From: an uncultured Micrococcales bacterium
GTDB taxonomy: Bacteria; Actinomycetota; Actinomycetes; S36-B12; GCA-2699445
Length of the DNA stretch: 5,895 nucleotides
Assembly: GCA_903915555.1 (NCBI GenBank)
Contig: CAIWTL010000422.1
Coordinates: 1 to 5,895, forward strand
Direction: 5' to 3'
Position 1 is the first letter of the stretch. Each line of letters begins with the position of its first letter. The notes under the pieces were generated by a model. It had not been told where the DNA came from, made no database searches, and saw nothing but the letters and a program-made list of their open reading frames with translations. Position numbers and translations under genes: made by a program. Shown in pieces: positions 1-5,730 of this stretch.

Positions 1-327
1 CAGACCCAGGTGTGGGTGAACCCGGGCTGCGCTGCGGCGCGCCCGCCGGTCTACGCCGCCACTCACATCCGTGATGCCCTGCTGCGCATCGAGCAGGAGT
101 GCGAGGCCTGGGAGGGATTCTTCCTCGCACGCGGAATCGATGTCCTTCGCATGTCCTACGAGGAATTGCTCGCGGATCCAGAGGTGTGCATCGACGCGGT
201 GTTCGCGCATCTTGGGACACCGCGCACCGCGGTTCCGCCTCGGGCGTTGCCGAGGCTGAACGCACGGGCGGACGATCTCGTGGAGTCGTGGTCCGCGCGG
301 TACCGTGACGAGGTGGTCGACACTTGA
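1..327 (+). CDS. Stf0-like sulfotransferase, C-terminal part (5' end outside window)
   Basis: The reading frame is open from base 1 and ends at TGA 325-327, giving the last 108 residues; the true start lies upstream. The visible part resembles the C-terminal half of Stf0-type sulfotransferases, which move sulfate from PAPS to a carbohydrate or lipid hydroxyl in the cytoplasm (the mycobacterial Stf0 acts on trehalose). Family-like features are a helix of the form HIRDALLRIEQECEAWEGFF, then the strand and acidic motif VLRMSYEELLADPE, then AHLG, and near the end a DDLVESWSARYRDE segment like the closing 'W..RYR' of the family. The PAPS-binding N-terminus, which would confirm activity, is not in the window. 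The substrate cannot be told. The GTG at 10 is only an internal valine codon. The next gene starts 59 bases downstream on the same strand, so co-transcription is possible. Confidence 0.8.
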   Translation, partial: QTQVWVNPGCAAARPPVYAATHIRDALLRIEQECEAWEGFFLARGIDVLRMSYEELLADPEVCIDAVFAHLGTPRTAVPPRALPRLNARADDLVESWSARYRDEVVDT

Positions 328-386
328 CCGGTGGTTCCGCTAGGGCTGCTGTCGAGTAGTGGGCTGTCGAGGGTGAGGAGAGGGAC

Positions 387-929
387 ATGGGGCTTCGGGA
401 TCGGATGCAGGACAGGCGCGAGGAGCGTCGGGGTGACGACAACGTTCACTTCCAGATGCGGCAGAAGTTGGCGTCCATCGGCGACGACTATTGGATCCAG
501 GACCAGGCGGGCACTCGTGTCTACAAGGTCACCGGAACGGCGTTGCGGATCCGCGAGACTCTGATCTTCGAGGATGCGCAGGGCAACGAACTGGCGAAGA
601 TCCAGGAGCGCAAGCTGCGCGTCCGGGACACGATGAACATCGAAGATGCCGCCGGGAACACCATCGCCACGGTGAAGAAGGCGATGATCACGCCGCTCCG
701 CGATCGGTGGCATGTGTCGATGGGCGAGGGTCCCGACATCGACATCAAGGGCAACATCCTGGATCACGAGTACACCCTCGAGATGGACGGCAGGAAGGTC
801 GGCGAGGTCTCGAAGCGTTGGGTGCGGTTGGCAGACACCTATGGCGTGGAGGTAGCCCCCGACCAGAACCCGGTGGTGGTCCTGGCCATCACCGCCGTGC
901 TCGACGAGATGGCCCACGAGGGTCGCTGA
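387..929 (+). CDS. LURP-one-related (LOR, tubby-like fold) protein
   Basis: This 180-residue protein matches the LURP-one-related family, which folds as a tubby-like beta-barrel. The N-terminal 20 residues are charged and hydrophilic. A series of short beta-hairpins follows, each with a D-x-x-G turn: WIQDQAGTRVYKV (36-48), IFEDAQGNELAKI (60-72) and NIEDAAGNTIATV (84-96). Next come a KK-containing strand (97-98), an IDIKGN strand (118-123) and VGEVSKRW (138-145). The C-terminal hydrophobic helix (163-175, VVVLAITAVLDEM) corresponds to the central helix of the tubby-like barrel. There is no signal peptide, so it is probably cytoplasmic or peripheral at the membrane. The bacterial function is not established, though a phospholipid-binding or scaffold role has been suggested for the fold. 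The start is fixed by a strong purine-rich Shine-Dalgarno (GAGGAGAGGG, 375-384) just before ATG 387. It could share a transcript with the upstream sulfotransferase. Confidence 0.85.
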   Translation: MGLRDRMQDRREERRGDDNVHFQMRQKLASIGDDYWIQDQAGTRVYKVTGTALRIRETLIFEDAQGNELAKIQERKLRVRDTMNIEDAAGNTIATVKKAMITPLRDRWHVSMGEGPDIDIKGNILDHEYTLEMDGRKVGEVSKRWVRLADTYGVEVAPDQNPVVVLAITAVLDEMAHEGR

Positions 930-945
930 CCCGCCGTTGTGCGGG
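930..945. terminator. Possible weak terminator hairpin between convergent genes
   Basis: A CCCGC (930-934) / GCGGG (941-945) inverted repeat with a 6-base loop begins directly after the LOR stop codon. The stem is only 5 bp and no T-tract follows, so it is at best a weak signal. It is the only clear hairpin in the 69-base spacer between the convergent LOR and antiporter genes. Confidence 0.25.
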
Positions 946-998
946 CACGATTCACCTGCCGTTGCCGCGTCTGCCGCCATGTTCGACGCTGCCTGACG

Positions 999-2612
999 TC
1001 ACGGCTCGTCCCTCTCGCCGTCGATGCGGCTGATCAGATCACCGGCGAAGCCCGCCCCTGCCTCGGCCAGGATGTCGAAAGAGAAGTCGACCCCTGCGCG
1101 TTCGAGGTCCTCGACCTCGTCGGGGTGGGCGGACGTTGCGGCGATCTTGCCGTCGAACCCGCGGTCCCGCAGATGCGCGACCGCTGTCCGGTTGGACTCG
1201 TAGGAAGGCATGGTCAGCAGGACCCACTGAAGCGTGGGAACCAGGTCGTTGGCGCGCGACCAGAAGTCGGTGTCGGTGGCATCTCCCGCCACGATGCGGC
1301 GACCCGACTCCGCCTGCCCCTCGATGACGACGTCGTCGGAGTCGACGCCCAGCACGTGGCCCGGGAACCGGCGTTCCATCGCGTCGTAAGCGCGACGCCC
1401 CATGCGGCCCATGCCGAAGACGATGACCTCCGTGCCCTCGACCGCCAGGTCTTCGTCGCCGGGTAGGCGACGAGTCGATTCGTGACTCTTCAACCGGGTG
1501 TGCCATCTGCGGTACAACTGCTCACCACGCTGGGCGAGCGGAGCGCCGACGACGAAGGAACCGGCGATGAGGACCGCCACCATCGAGAGGACATCGTCGG
1601 GGATCCACCCTGCCGTTCCGGCGGCGAGGATCACGACGAGTCCGAACTCGCTGTAACTGGTCAGGTCGAGACCGGCCTGCCAGGAGGTTCTCGCCCGGAG
1701 GTTGGTGCGGGTGAACAGCCAGAAGTACACCACCGGCTTGAGTGGCAGCACGATCAGGAAGAGGCAGGCGACCAGCACTCCGCCCCACGTCGGGAGGGCG
1801 TCGATCCCGATGCTGAGGAAGAACGCCACGAGGAACAGGTCCTTGAGCGACGCCATGCTGCGGTTCAGTTCGCCGGCTCGTGGATTCGTGGTCAGGAGCA
1901 GACCCATGACGAGCGCGCCGAGATCCGCCTTGAGCCCCACGAGGTTGAAGAGCGCCGCGCCGCCGAGTGCCGCGGACACGGCGAAGAGCATGAGCAGCTC
2001 CCGGTGTCCGACCCGGTCCAGCAGCTGGTTGAGGACCGGGCGCAGGACGACGAGGAGCGGGATCAGCGCGAGAGCCCAGACACTCGGGGTCTTCCCGGCG
2101 GAGAAGACGAGGAAGAGGACCGCGAAGACGTCCTGCAGGATAAGGATGCCGATGGCGATCCGACCGTGACCCGAACTCGCGGCTCCTAGGTCGTCGAGGA
2201 CCTTGACCGCGAACACCGTGCTGGAGAAGGACAGGGCGAAGCCGATGATGAGGGCGTCGGACTGGTCGATCCCCGCCAGCGGCCCCAGGCCCAAGAAGAT
2301 GGCGAGCGACGCCACCGCCGAGAGGAGTGCGGTGAAGATCACCAGTTGACTCGTCCCGACGATCCACACCGTGGGGCGGCGGAACAGCTTCAGGTCGAGC
2401 TTCAGCCCGATGCTGAACAACAGAAGCCAGATCCCCAGGTCGGCCATCTCGGTCAGGAAGGGACCACCTTCGGCGCCCAGGGCGTTCAGGGCGAAACCTG
2501 CCCCGAGGTATCCGACGAGAGGAGGCAACCCCACCGAACGCGCCAGCAGCCCGGCCAGGAGGGCGACGATGATCCACGCGGGATCGGCGAGGGAGACCTC
2601 GAGGCTGGGCAC
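999..2612 (-). CDS. Kef-type (CPA2) cation:proton antiporter with TrkA-N domain
   Basis: This 537-residue membrane protein belongs to the CPA2 monovalent cation:proton antiporter family (KefB/KefC/YbaL-like) and likely exchanges K+ or Na+ for H+ across the cytoplasmic membrane. About twelve hydrophobic segments fill residues 10-360. Family motifs include GLPPLVGYLGAG (28-39), LLLFSIGLKLDL (63-74), SFSSTVFAVKVLDDLG (128-143), the conserved Q-D in ILILQDVFAVL (156-166) and FFLSIGIDAL (264-273). A cytoplasmic Rossmann TrkA-N domain follows from about 394, with the GMGRMG nucleotide loop (G400, G402, G405) and D424 at the end of the second strand, which favours NAD(H). The protein ends at 537 with no TrkA-C (RCK-C) domain. 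The GTG at 2610-2612 is the earliest start in frame, because a TAG lies only four codons upstream, and the conserved N-terminus begins right after it. No Shine-Dalgarno is visible. It converges on the LOR gene and diverges from the small ORF at 2791. Confidence 0.92.
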   Translation of the reverse strand: MPSLEVSLADPAWIIVALLAGLLARSVGLPPLVGYLGAGFALNALGAEGGPFLTEMADLGIWLLLFSIGLKLDLKLFRRPTVWIVGTSQLVIFTALLSAVASLAIFLGLGPLAGIDQSDALIIGFALSFSSTVFAVKVLDDLGAASSGHGRIAIGILILQDVFAVLFLVFSAGKTPSVWALALIPLLVVLRPVLNQLLDRVGHRELLMLFAVSAALGGAALFNLVGLKADLGALVMGLLLTTNPRAGELNRSMASLKDLFLVAFFLSIGIDALPTWGGVLVACLFLIVLPLKPVVYFWLFTRTNLRARTSWQAGLDLTSYSEFGLVVILAAGTAGWIPDDVLSMVAVLIAGSFVVGAPLAQRGEQLYRRWHTRLKSHESTRRLPGDEDLAVEGTEVIVFGMGRMGRRAYDAMERRFPGHVLGVDSDDVVIEGQAESGRRIVAGDATDTDFWSRANDLVPTLQWVLLTMPSYESNRTAVAHLRDRGFDGKIAATSAHPDEVEDLERAGVDFSFDILAEAGAGFAGDLISRIDGERDEP

Positions 2613-2618
2613 AGCCCG

Positions 2619-2624
2619 ACCCTA
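2619..2624 (-). promoter_or_regulatory. -10 element placed for a leaderless antiporter transcript
   Basis: On the minus strand TAGGGT (TANNNT form) sits six bases before the antiporter GTG (2612). This would put transcription initiation on the G of the start codon. There is no Shine-Dalgarno and no clear -35 at the usual distance (GGAGGG at 17-base spacing). Leaderless mRNAs with a conserved -10 and poor -35 are common in actinobacteria. The TAG of this hexamer is also the in-frame stop that bounds the gene. Confidence 0.4.
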
Positions 2625-2634
2625 GCCCCAATCC

Positions 2635-2651
2635 ACCCGGCCCCTCCGGGT
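2635..2651. promoter_or_regulatory. Inverted repeat upstream of the antiporter
   Basis: ACCCGG (2635-2640) and CCGGGT (2646-2651) form a perfect 6-bp stem with a 5-base loop. It lies 22 bases upstream of the antiporter start, where the -35 region of the proposed leaderless promoter would be. It could be an operator half-site pair. GC-rich chance palindromes are frequent in such DNA, so support is modest. Confidence 0.25.
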
Positions 2652-2696
2652 CGAAGGGTGCCCGACATGGGCTGGGCCGGTGAAGAGTGCCCGGCT

Positions 2697-2712
2697 GCCG
2701 GAACGATCCGGC
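2697..2712. promoter_or_regulatory. Inverted repeat in the divergent spacer
   Basis: GCCGGA (2697-2702) and TCCGGC (2707-2712) form a perfect 6-bp stem closed by the 4-base loop ACGA. It is near the middle of the 178-base spacer between the antiporter and the small ORF. It may be a regulator site or a 5' leader hairpin of the small ORF. No sequence-specific regulator can be named. Confidence 0.25.
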
Positions 2713-2778
2713 CACGGGTGACCGCATCCCGCTGCTCGTCGGGGGAATCCATGCCGTGTCACACCCGATCCGATCCAC

Positions 2779-2783
2779 AGGAG
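2779..2783 (+). promoter_or_regulatory. Ribosome binding site of the small exported ORF
   Basis: AGGAG lies 7 bases before ATG 2791 (10 bases before the second ATG at 2794). It is the main evidence that the short reading frame downstream is translated and not a chance ORF. Confidence 0.55.
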
Positions 2784-2790
2784 CCCCCCG

Positions 2791-3051
2791 ATGATGGCAT
2801 TCGACGTTCTGCCCACCCACCGGCACGAGACCACGGTGCGCCGGTCGTCCGCCCGTCCTCCGCTGCCGAAGCCGCGCCTACGGCGCAACGGCTCGGCTGT
2901 CGCGAGTGCGCTGCTCGTCGTGGCCTCCCTCGCCGGACTCGGTGCCGGCAGTGCCGCCCTCGCCGACGCGTCCCCCGGGTTGACCGCGCCGCAGCAGGAG
3001 GAACTGCACCACTCCCGCACCGGTTGCCTGACGCCCGCGTGTCCGGCCTGA
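2791..3051 (+). CDS. Small predicted exported or membrane-tethered peptide, two-Cys tail
   Basis: I do not recognise this 86-residue protein. The first 34 residues are proline- and arginine-rich (seven Arg, one Lys). A single hydrophobic stretch of small residues follows at 35-59 (GSAVASALLVVASLAGLGAG, then SAALA). The SAALA|DA boundary looks like a signal peptidase I site, leaving a mature peptide of about 27-28 residues that ends in TGCLTPACPA with two cysteines. Alternatively the segment stays as a membrane anchor with the short tail outside. A good AGGAG site 7 bases upstream supports translation. No other gene competes for this DNA: it lies in the gap between the divergent antiporter and the convergent protease, whose stop codon is 33 bases away. 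The unusually long basic n-region and the lack of a recognisable family keep confidence moderate. Confidence 0.5.
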   Translation: MMAFDVLPTHRHETTVRRSSARPPLPKPRLRRNGSAVASALLVVASLAGLGAGSAALADASPGLTAPQQEELHHSRTGCLTPACPA

Positions 3052-3082
3052 CCGGTCCTGTGACAGCCGCAGCCACGCCACC

Positions 3083-3107
3083 GATCAGCAGCGAGGCATC
3101 GCTGATC
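3083..3107 (-). terminator. Hairpin spanning the protease stop codon
   Basis: GATCAGC (3083-3089) and GCTGATC (3101-3107) are a perfect 7-bp inverted repeat with an 11-base loop. An alternative pairing gives a 9-bp stem: GATC plus AGCGA (3090-3094) with TCGCT plus GATC, a GGCA loop and a 3-base bulge. It covers the protease TGA (3085-3087) and its last codons, at the meeting point of two convergent genes. There is no T-tract, so it is either a U-less terminator or an mRNA 3' stabilising structure. Confidence 0.35.
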
Positions 3108-4035
3108 TCCCGCCCCGACACGGCATGGGGACGCGCATGGTCTCGCGCAGCCAGGGGCGGTAGTAGCTGACCTTGGAGTAAATGCCCGGGTAGGGCTTCC
3201 AGCCGCAGCCCGCTCCCCAACTGACCACTCCGACCAGGACCTTCCGGTCACCGACCAGCCGGACGAGGGGACCGCCACTGTCCGCCGTGCAGGTGTCGCG
3301 CGGGACCGGTTCCAGGTGTGATGCGCACAGTTGCCGCTCCGGGTAGGTGGCTCTGCCGCTGGGCCGGTAGACCTCCTGGCACCCCCCCATGCCCCGGGCT
3401 GTGAGGTCGACCTGCCGCAGCGTTCGGGAGTTCGCCTCCGGCTCCAGGCAGCTGCCGATATCGTTGGGTGGGATGACCCGCATGCAGCCCCAGCCGAATG
3501 CCCGTACCGGTGAAGACTCCGGTGGGTCCTGGCTGGGGCGGGCCATACCGATGGCAGGGGCCGTGGTGGGGGTGGAGAGTCTGACCAGGGCGATGTCGTC
3601 GCGGGGATTCCGTCCCGCGTCGTAACCGGGATGGATCTCGACCCGATCCACATCGAGGCGCTCGCCGCCGTCGCTGGTCAGGTCATGACGCTTGGCGACC
3701 GCCTGGAAGGTTGTGGACCTGCGCGCCCGCAGATCGGCGGGGTTGCGGCGCGAGACGCTCACGCAGTGGGCCGCCGTGACGACCCACCGGGGTGCGACCA
3801 CGGATGCGCCGCAGAAGGCTGTCAGATCCCGGTCCGGTTCCCCGGCAGGAACCAGCGCGACGGTGAACCGCCAAGGGTCACGGGCCTCCTCACCGTTCGT
3901 GATCCGCGGGGCGGTGGGGCCTTGAGCCGCTGCGGGTGAGGAGGAAGTCAGTGGGGTGCTTGCCCACGCGGTGGGCAGCGAGAGAGGTATCGCGATCAGC
4001 GGCACTACCAGGAGCGCCCAGCGGTGTTTCAACAC
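3085..4035 (-). CDS. Secreted trypsin-like serine protease (S1 family zymogen)
   Basis: Numbering is from GTG 4035 (316 residues). Residues 1-25 are a Sec signal peptide: basic start (K3, H4, R5), hydrophobic core, then TAWA. Residues 26-44 form a propeptide ending PR, and the mature chain starts ITNG (45-48). The chymotrypsin-fold triad is intact: H90 in TAAHC, D147 in DDIALVRL and S253 in DTCTADSGGPL. D247, six residues before S253, together with the SWGAGCG loop (272-278), predicts trypsin-like cleavage after Arg or Lys, so Arg44 could be cut autocatalytically. The position equivalent to oxyanion-hole Gly193 is Ala251. Ten cysteines lie in the mature part, including the usual C75-C91, C219-C237 and C249-C277 pairs; C184/C196 and C306/C316 look like extra pairs. 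The open frame reaches back to 4278, with ATGs at 4113 and 4107, but the signal peptide favours GTG 4035 (or TTG 4032). The substrate is unknown. It is divergent from the propeller-FN3 gene. Confidence 0.9.
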   Translation of the reverse strand: MLKHRWALLVVPLIAIPLSLPTAWASTPLTSSSPAAAQGPTAPRITNGEEARDPWRFTVALVPAGEPDRDLTAFCGASVVAPRWVVTAAHCVSVSRRNPADLRARRSTTFQAVAKRHDLTSDGGERLDVDRVEIHPGYDAGRNPRDDIALVRLSTPTTAPAIGMARPSQDPPESSPVRAFGWGCMRVIPPNDIGSCLEPEANSRTLRQVDLTARGMGGCQEVYRPSGRATYPERQLCASHLEPVPRDTCTADSGGPLVRLVGDRKVLVGVVSWGAGCGWKPYPGIYSKVSYYRPWLRETMRVPMPCRGGRSAMPRC

Positions 4036-4041
4036 ACCGTG

Positions 4042-4070
4042 ACTGTGGCACCTACCGCCAGCAGCGTCAA
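4042..4070 (-). promoter_or_regulatory. Possible promoter for a leaderless protease transcript
   Basis: On the minus strand TTGACG (4070-4065) is followed after 17 bases by CACAGT (4047-4042), which keeps the A at position 2 and T at position 6 of the -10 consensus. Six bases separate it from GTG 4035, so initiation would fall on the start codon. No good Shine-Dalgarno precedes this GTG or the ATGs at 4113/4107. If right, it also fixes the start at 4035. Confidence 0.35.
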
Positions 4071-4167
4071 CGCCGGACACACGTCGCGCAGCCGCGGATA
4101 TCGACATAGTCATGCGAGCGGGTGGGGAAGGGTCTAGAACAGGAGCACGTCCGTCTGGGAGGTTCGC

Positions 4168-5655
4168 ATGCATCTTCGTCCGCTGCCGACAGTGATAGCC
4201 TGCGGCGTCCTCGCCGTCGGTCTGATGGCGATCCCGGTCCGGGCAGGTGTCGGATCCAGTTGGACCACCGAGCAACAACTGTGGTCGACCAGCAGTTCCG
4301 CCACCCAGGTCGCTGTCGCCACGTCCGGCAACGGTCAGAAGTCCACCGTCATCGCCGGCGGGAAATTCTCCGACTGGACCGGACAGTCCTGGGCCAAGGG
4401 CAAGAAGTTCCCCCAGGCGGACGAGATGGACAACCCCGACATCCAGTGGGACTGGAAGGGCAAACGGACGCTGGCCACCTGGGACGGCGAGGACAACGAA
4501 GGTGTGGCGGACCTCTACCGCGCGACGCGCACCAATGGTGGCGCCTGGGCGACGCAGATGTACGGCACGGGTGCGGGTGAGGCGCGGCTGGCCCTACGTG
4601 ACAAGTTGGCCGTCTCCGCCTGGTACAACATGGAATCGGATTTCGGCACCACCGATGCCGTCAATGTGGCGACCTGGGACGGCAACTGGAGCGCCGCGAC
4701 GAACCTCACGCTTCCGGCGGGGGACCTGCCGTCGGTGGGATCGCCCCGGGTTGCGGTCGATGGTGTCAGCGGGACGGCCGTAGTGGTCTGGCAGCAGGGC
4801 CCGGCTCTGCAGGTCTCGTTCTGGGACGGAGCGGACTGGTCAGCACCCGTGTCCGGTGCGCCGGGCCGCGTCCCCCTGGCCGTGCAGCTCGATGAGTCGG
4901 GCGTCGCCGCCATCGTCACCGCCCGGGAGACAGCACCCCAGCAGCAGGCCATCGAGGTCGTGCGGACCGACCAGGTCGGACCGCTGCAACTGCCGGTCAC
5001 CCCGCTCGGAAACACGACCGCCGCGACCCCCTCCCTGGTGACGGCGGACCTCAGCACCGACGGAACCGTGGGGCTGGTCCAGTACGACGACGCGAGCTCG
5101 TCCACCGCGGTGGTGGGCACCTGGTCGGCGACGGCCCCTTACGCGCTGCGGAACTGGGGCGACGCCAACGTCGACGCGGACCTGGCCGCCGCCGGCACTG
5201 CGGCACTCGTCACGCTGATGCCGTCACCGAACAGCAGCAGCGGCAAGAAGGTCCGTACCAGTTTCTGGAAGGGCTCTTCCTGGTCTGGTCTGAAGCAGGT
5301 CGGATCCTGCAAGGACAAGCAGGTGGCTGCCGGCGTCGCGCCGCAGGGTGACGTGATGACCGCCGCGTGGGCCTGCGGCCACATCCATGCGACGCGGAGC
5401 CCGAAGGTGCCCGGTGCCATCAAGAATCTGTCCGGCAGGATCAAGGGCAGCAAGGCCACCATCACGTGGAAGGCCGCCTCGAACTCGCTCAACTACGGCT
5501 ACAAGATCAAGGGGCCCAAGGTCAACGCCCAGTGGCTGACCGTCGACGACCCCAAGGTGTCGGTGCCCGTCAAGAAGGGGGCCGACTACAAGGTGTCGGT
5601 CCGGGGCCAGAACGCCGGCGGTGTCGGTCCGGTGGCCACCACCAAGATCTCCTAG
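4168..5655 (+). CDS. Secreted beta-propeller-like protein with C-terminal fibronectin type III domain
   Basis: This 495-residue protein starts at ATG 4168 after a strong GGGAGGT Shine-Dalgarno (4157-4163). Residues 1-26 are a signal peptide ending PVRA. Residues about 33-410 carry a W-x-G-x-x-W-[S/A] motif: DWTGQSW (69-75), TWDGNWS (169-175), FWDGADWS (218-225) and FWKGSSWS (366-373), with degenerate forms near 127, 267 and 319. The period is about 49 residues, giving seven units. Each unit also has an upstream hydrophobic strand often ending in Trp (W105, W152, W208, W401). This pattern fits a seven-bladed propeller. Residues about 411-495 form a fibronectin type III domain (VPGAIKNLSG, ATITWKA, YKVSVRGQNAGGVGP). 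C381 and C403 may pair as a disulfide. No catalytic motif or sortase signal is visible, so a binding or adhesion role outside the cell is my inference. It is divergent from the secreted protease. Confidence 0.8.
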   Translation: MHLRPLPTVIACGVLAVGLMAIPVRAGVGSSWTTEQQLWSTSSSATQVAVATSGNGQKSTVIAGGKFSDWTGQSWAKGKKFPQADEMDNPDIQWDWKGKRTLATWDGEDNEGVADLYRATRTNGGAWATQMYGTGAGEARLALRDKLAVSAWYNMESDFGTTDAVNVATWDGNWSAATNLTLPAGDLPSVGSPRVAVDGVSGTAVVVWQQGPALQVSFWDGADWSAPVSGAPGRVPLAVQLDESGVAAIVTARETAPQQQAIEVVRTDQVGPLQLPVTPLGNTTAATPSLVTADLSTDGTVGLVQYDDASSSTAVVGTWSATAPYALRNWGDANVDADLAAAGTAALVTLMPSPNSSSGKKVRTSFWKGSSWSGLKQVGSCKDKQVAAGVAPQGDVMTAAWACGHIHATRSPKVPGAIKNLSGRIKGSKATITWKAASNSLNYGYKIKGPKVNAQWLTVDDPKVSVPVKKGADYKVSVRGQNAGGVGPVATTKIS

Positions 5656-5661
5656 TCGCCG

Positions 5662-5678
5662 GACCCGTACGACGGGTC
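5662..5678 (+). terminator. Hairpin terminator candidate after the propeller-FN3 gene
   Basis: GACCCGT (5662-5668) and ACGGGTC (5672-5678) form a perfect 7-bp stem with a 3-base loop, starting 6 bases after the TAG stop codon (5653-5655). No U-tract follows, as is common for actinobacterial terminators. The position just after the stop is the main support. Confidence 0.45.
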
Positions 5679-5730
5679 ACAGGGCCGCGGGCATCACCGA
5701 GCACTTCGTCCCGGGGCCCTTGCAGCGCGG

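Noticed and set aside
324..352. Promoter for the LOR gene from TTGACC (324-329)
   Set aside because: The hexamer at 17-base spacing is TGCTGT, which lacks the key A at position 2; support is too weak, and read-through from the sulfotransferase is as likely.
956..976. Three near copies of CTGCCG between the convergent genes
   Set aside because: Copies are 6 bases long, irregularly spaced, and expected by chance in GC-rich DNA.
156..980. 274-codon open frame antisense to the LOR gene
   Set aside because: It lies opposite a well-supported LOR gene and the end of the sulfotransferase, has no Shine-Dalgarno, and shows no family features; it is a high-GC antisense shadow.
994..1001. TGACGTCA palindrome at the antiporter stop codon
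   Set aside because: An 8-base palindrome at a gene end with no arms beyond it; no promoter is expected there, so a regulator site is unlikely.
1482..2189. 235-codon plus-strand frame inside the antiporter
   Set aside because: The product is a low-complexity Glu/Asp/Arg-rich string, as expected from the reverse of hydrophobic codons; the opposite strand encodes clear antiporter helices.
2622..3653. 343-codon minus frame across the spacer, small ORF and protease
   Set aside because: It overlaps the protease in another frame, is rich in Arg, Ser, Pro and Cys, and matches no family.
4036..4278. Longer protease form starting at 4278 or at the ATGs 4113/4107
   Set aside because: The extension to 4278 overlaps the divergent gene's ribosome binding site and coding start; the ATG forms lack a Shine-Dalgarno and bury the signal peptide internally.
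4515..5120. 201-codon minus frame opposite the propeller-FN3 gene
   Set aside because: It is opposite a gene with signal peptide, repeats and FN3 domain; it has no ribosome binding site or motif.
5656..5730. Read-through of the TAG joining the propeller-FN3 protein to the downstream frame
   Set aside because: The FN3 domain ends naturally at its last strand and a hairpin follows; the 25 linking residues look non-coding, so a fused protein is not supported.
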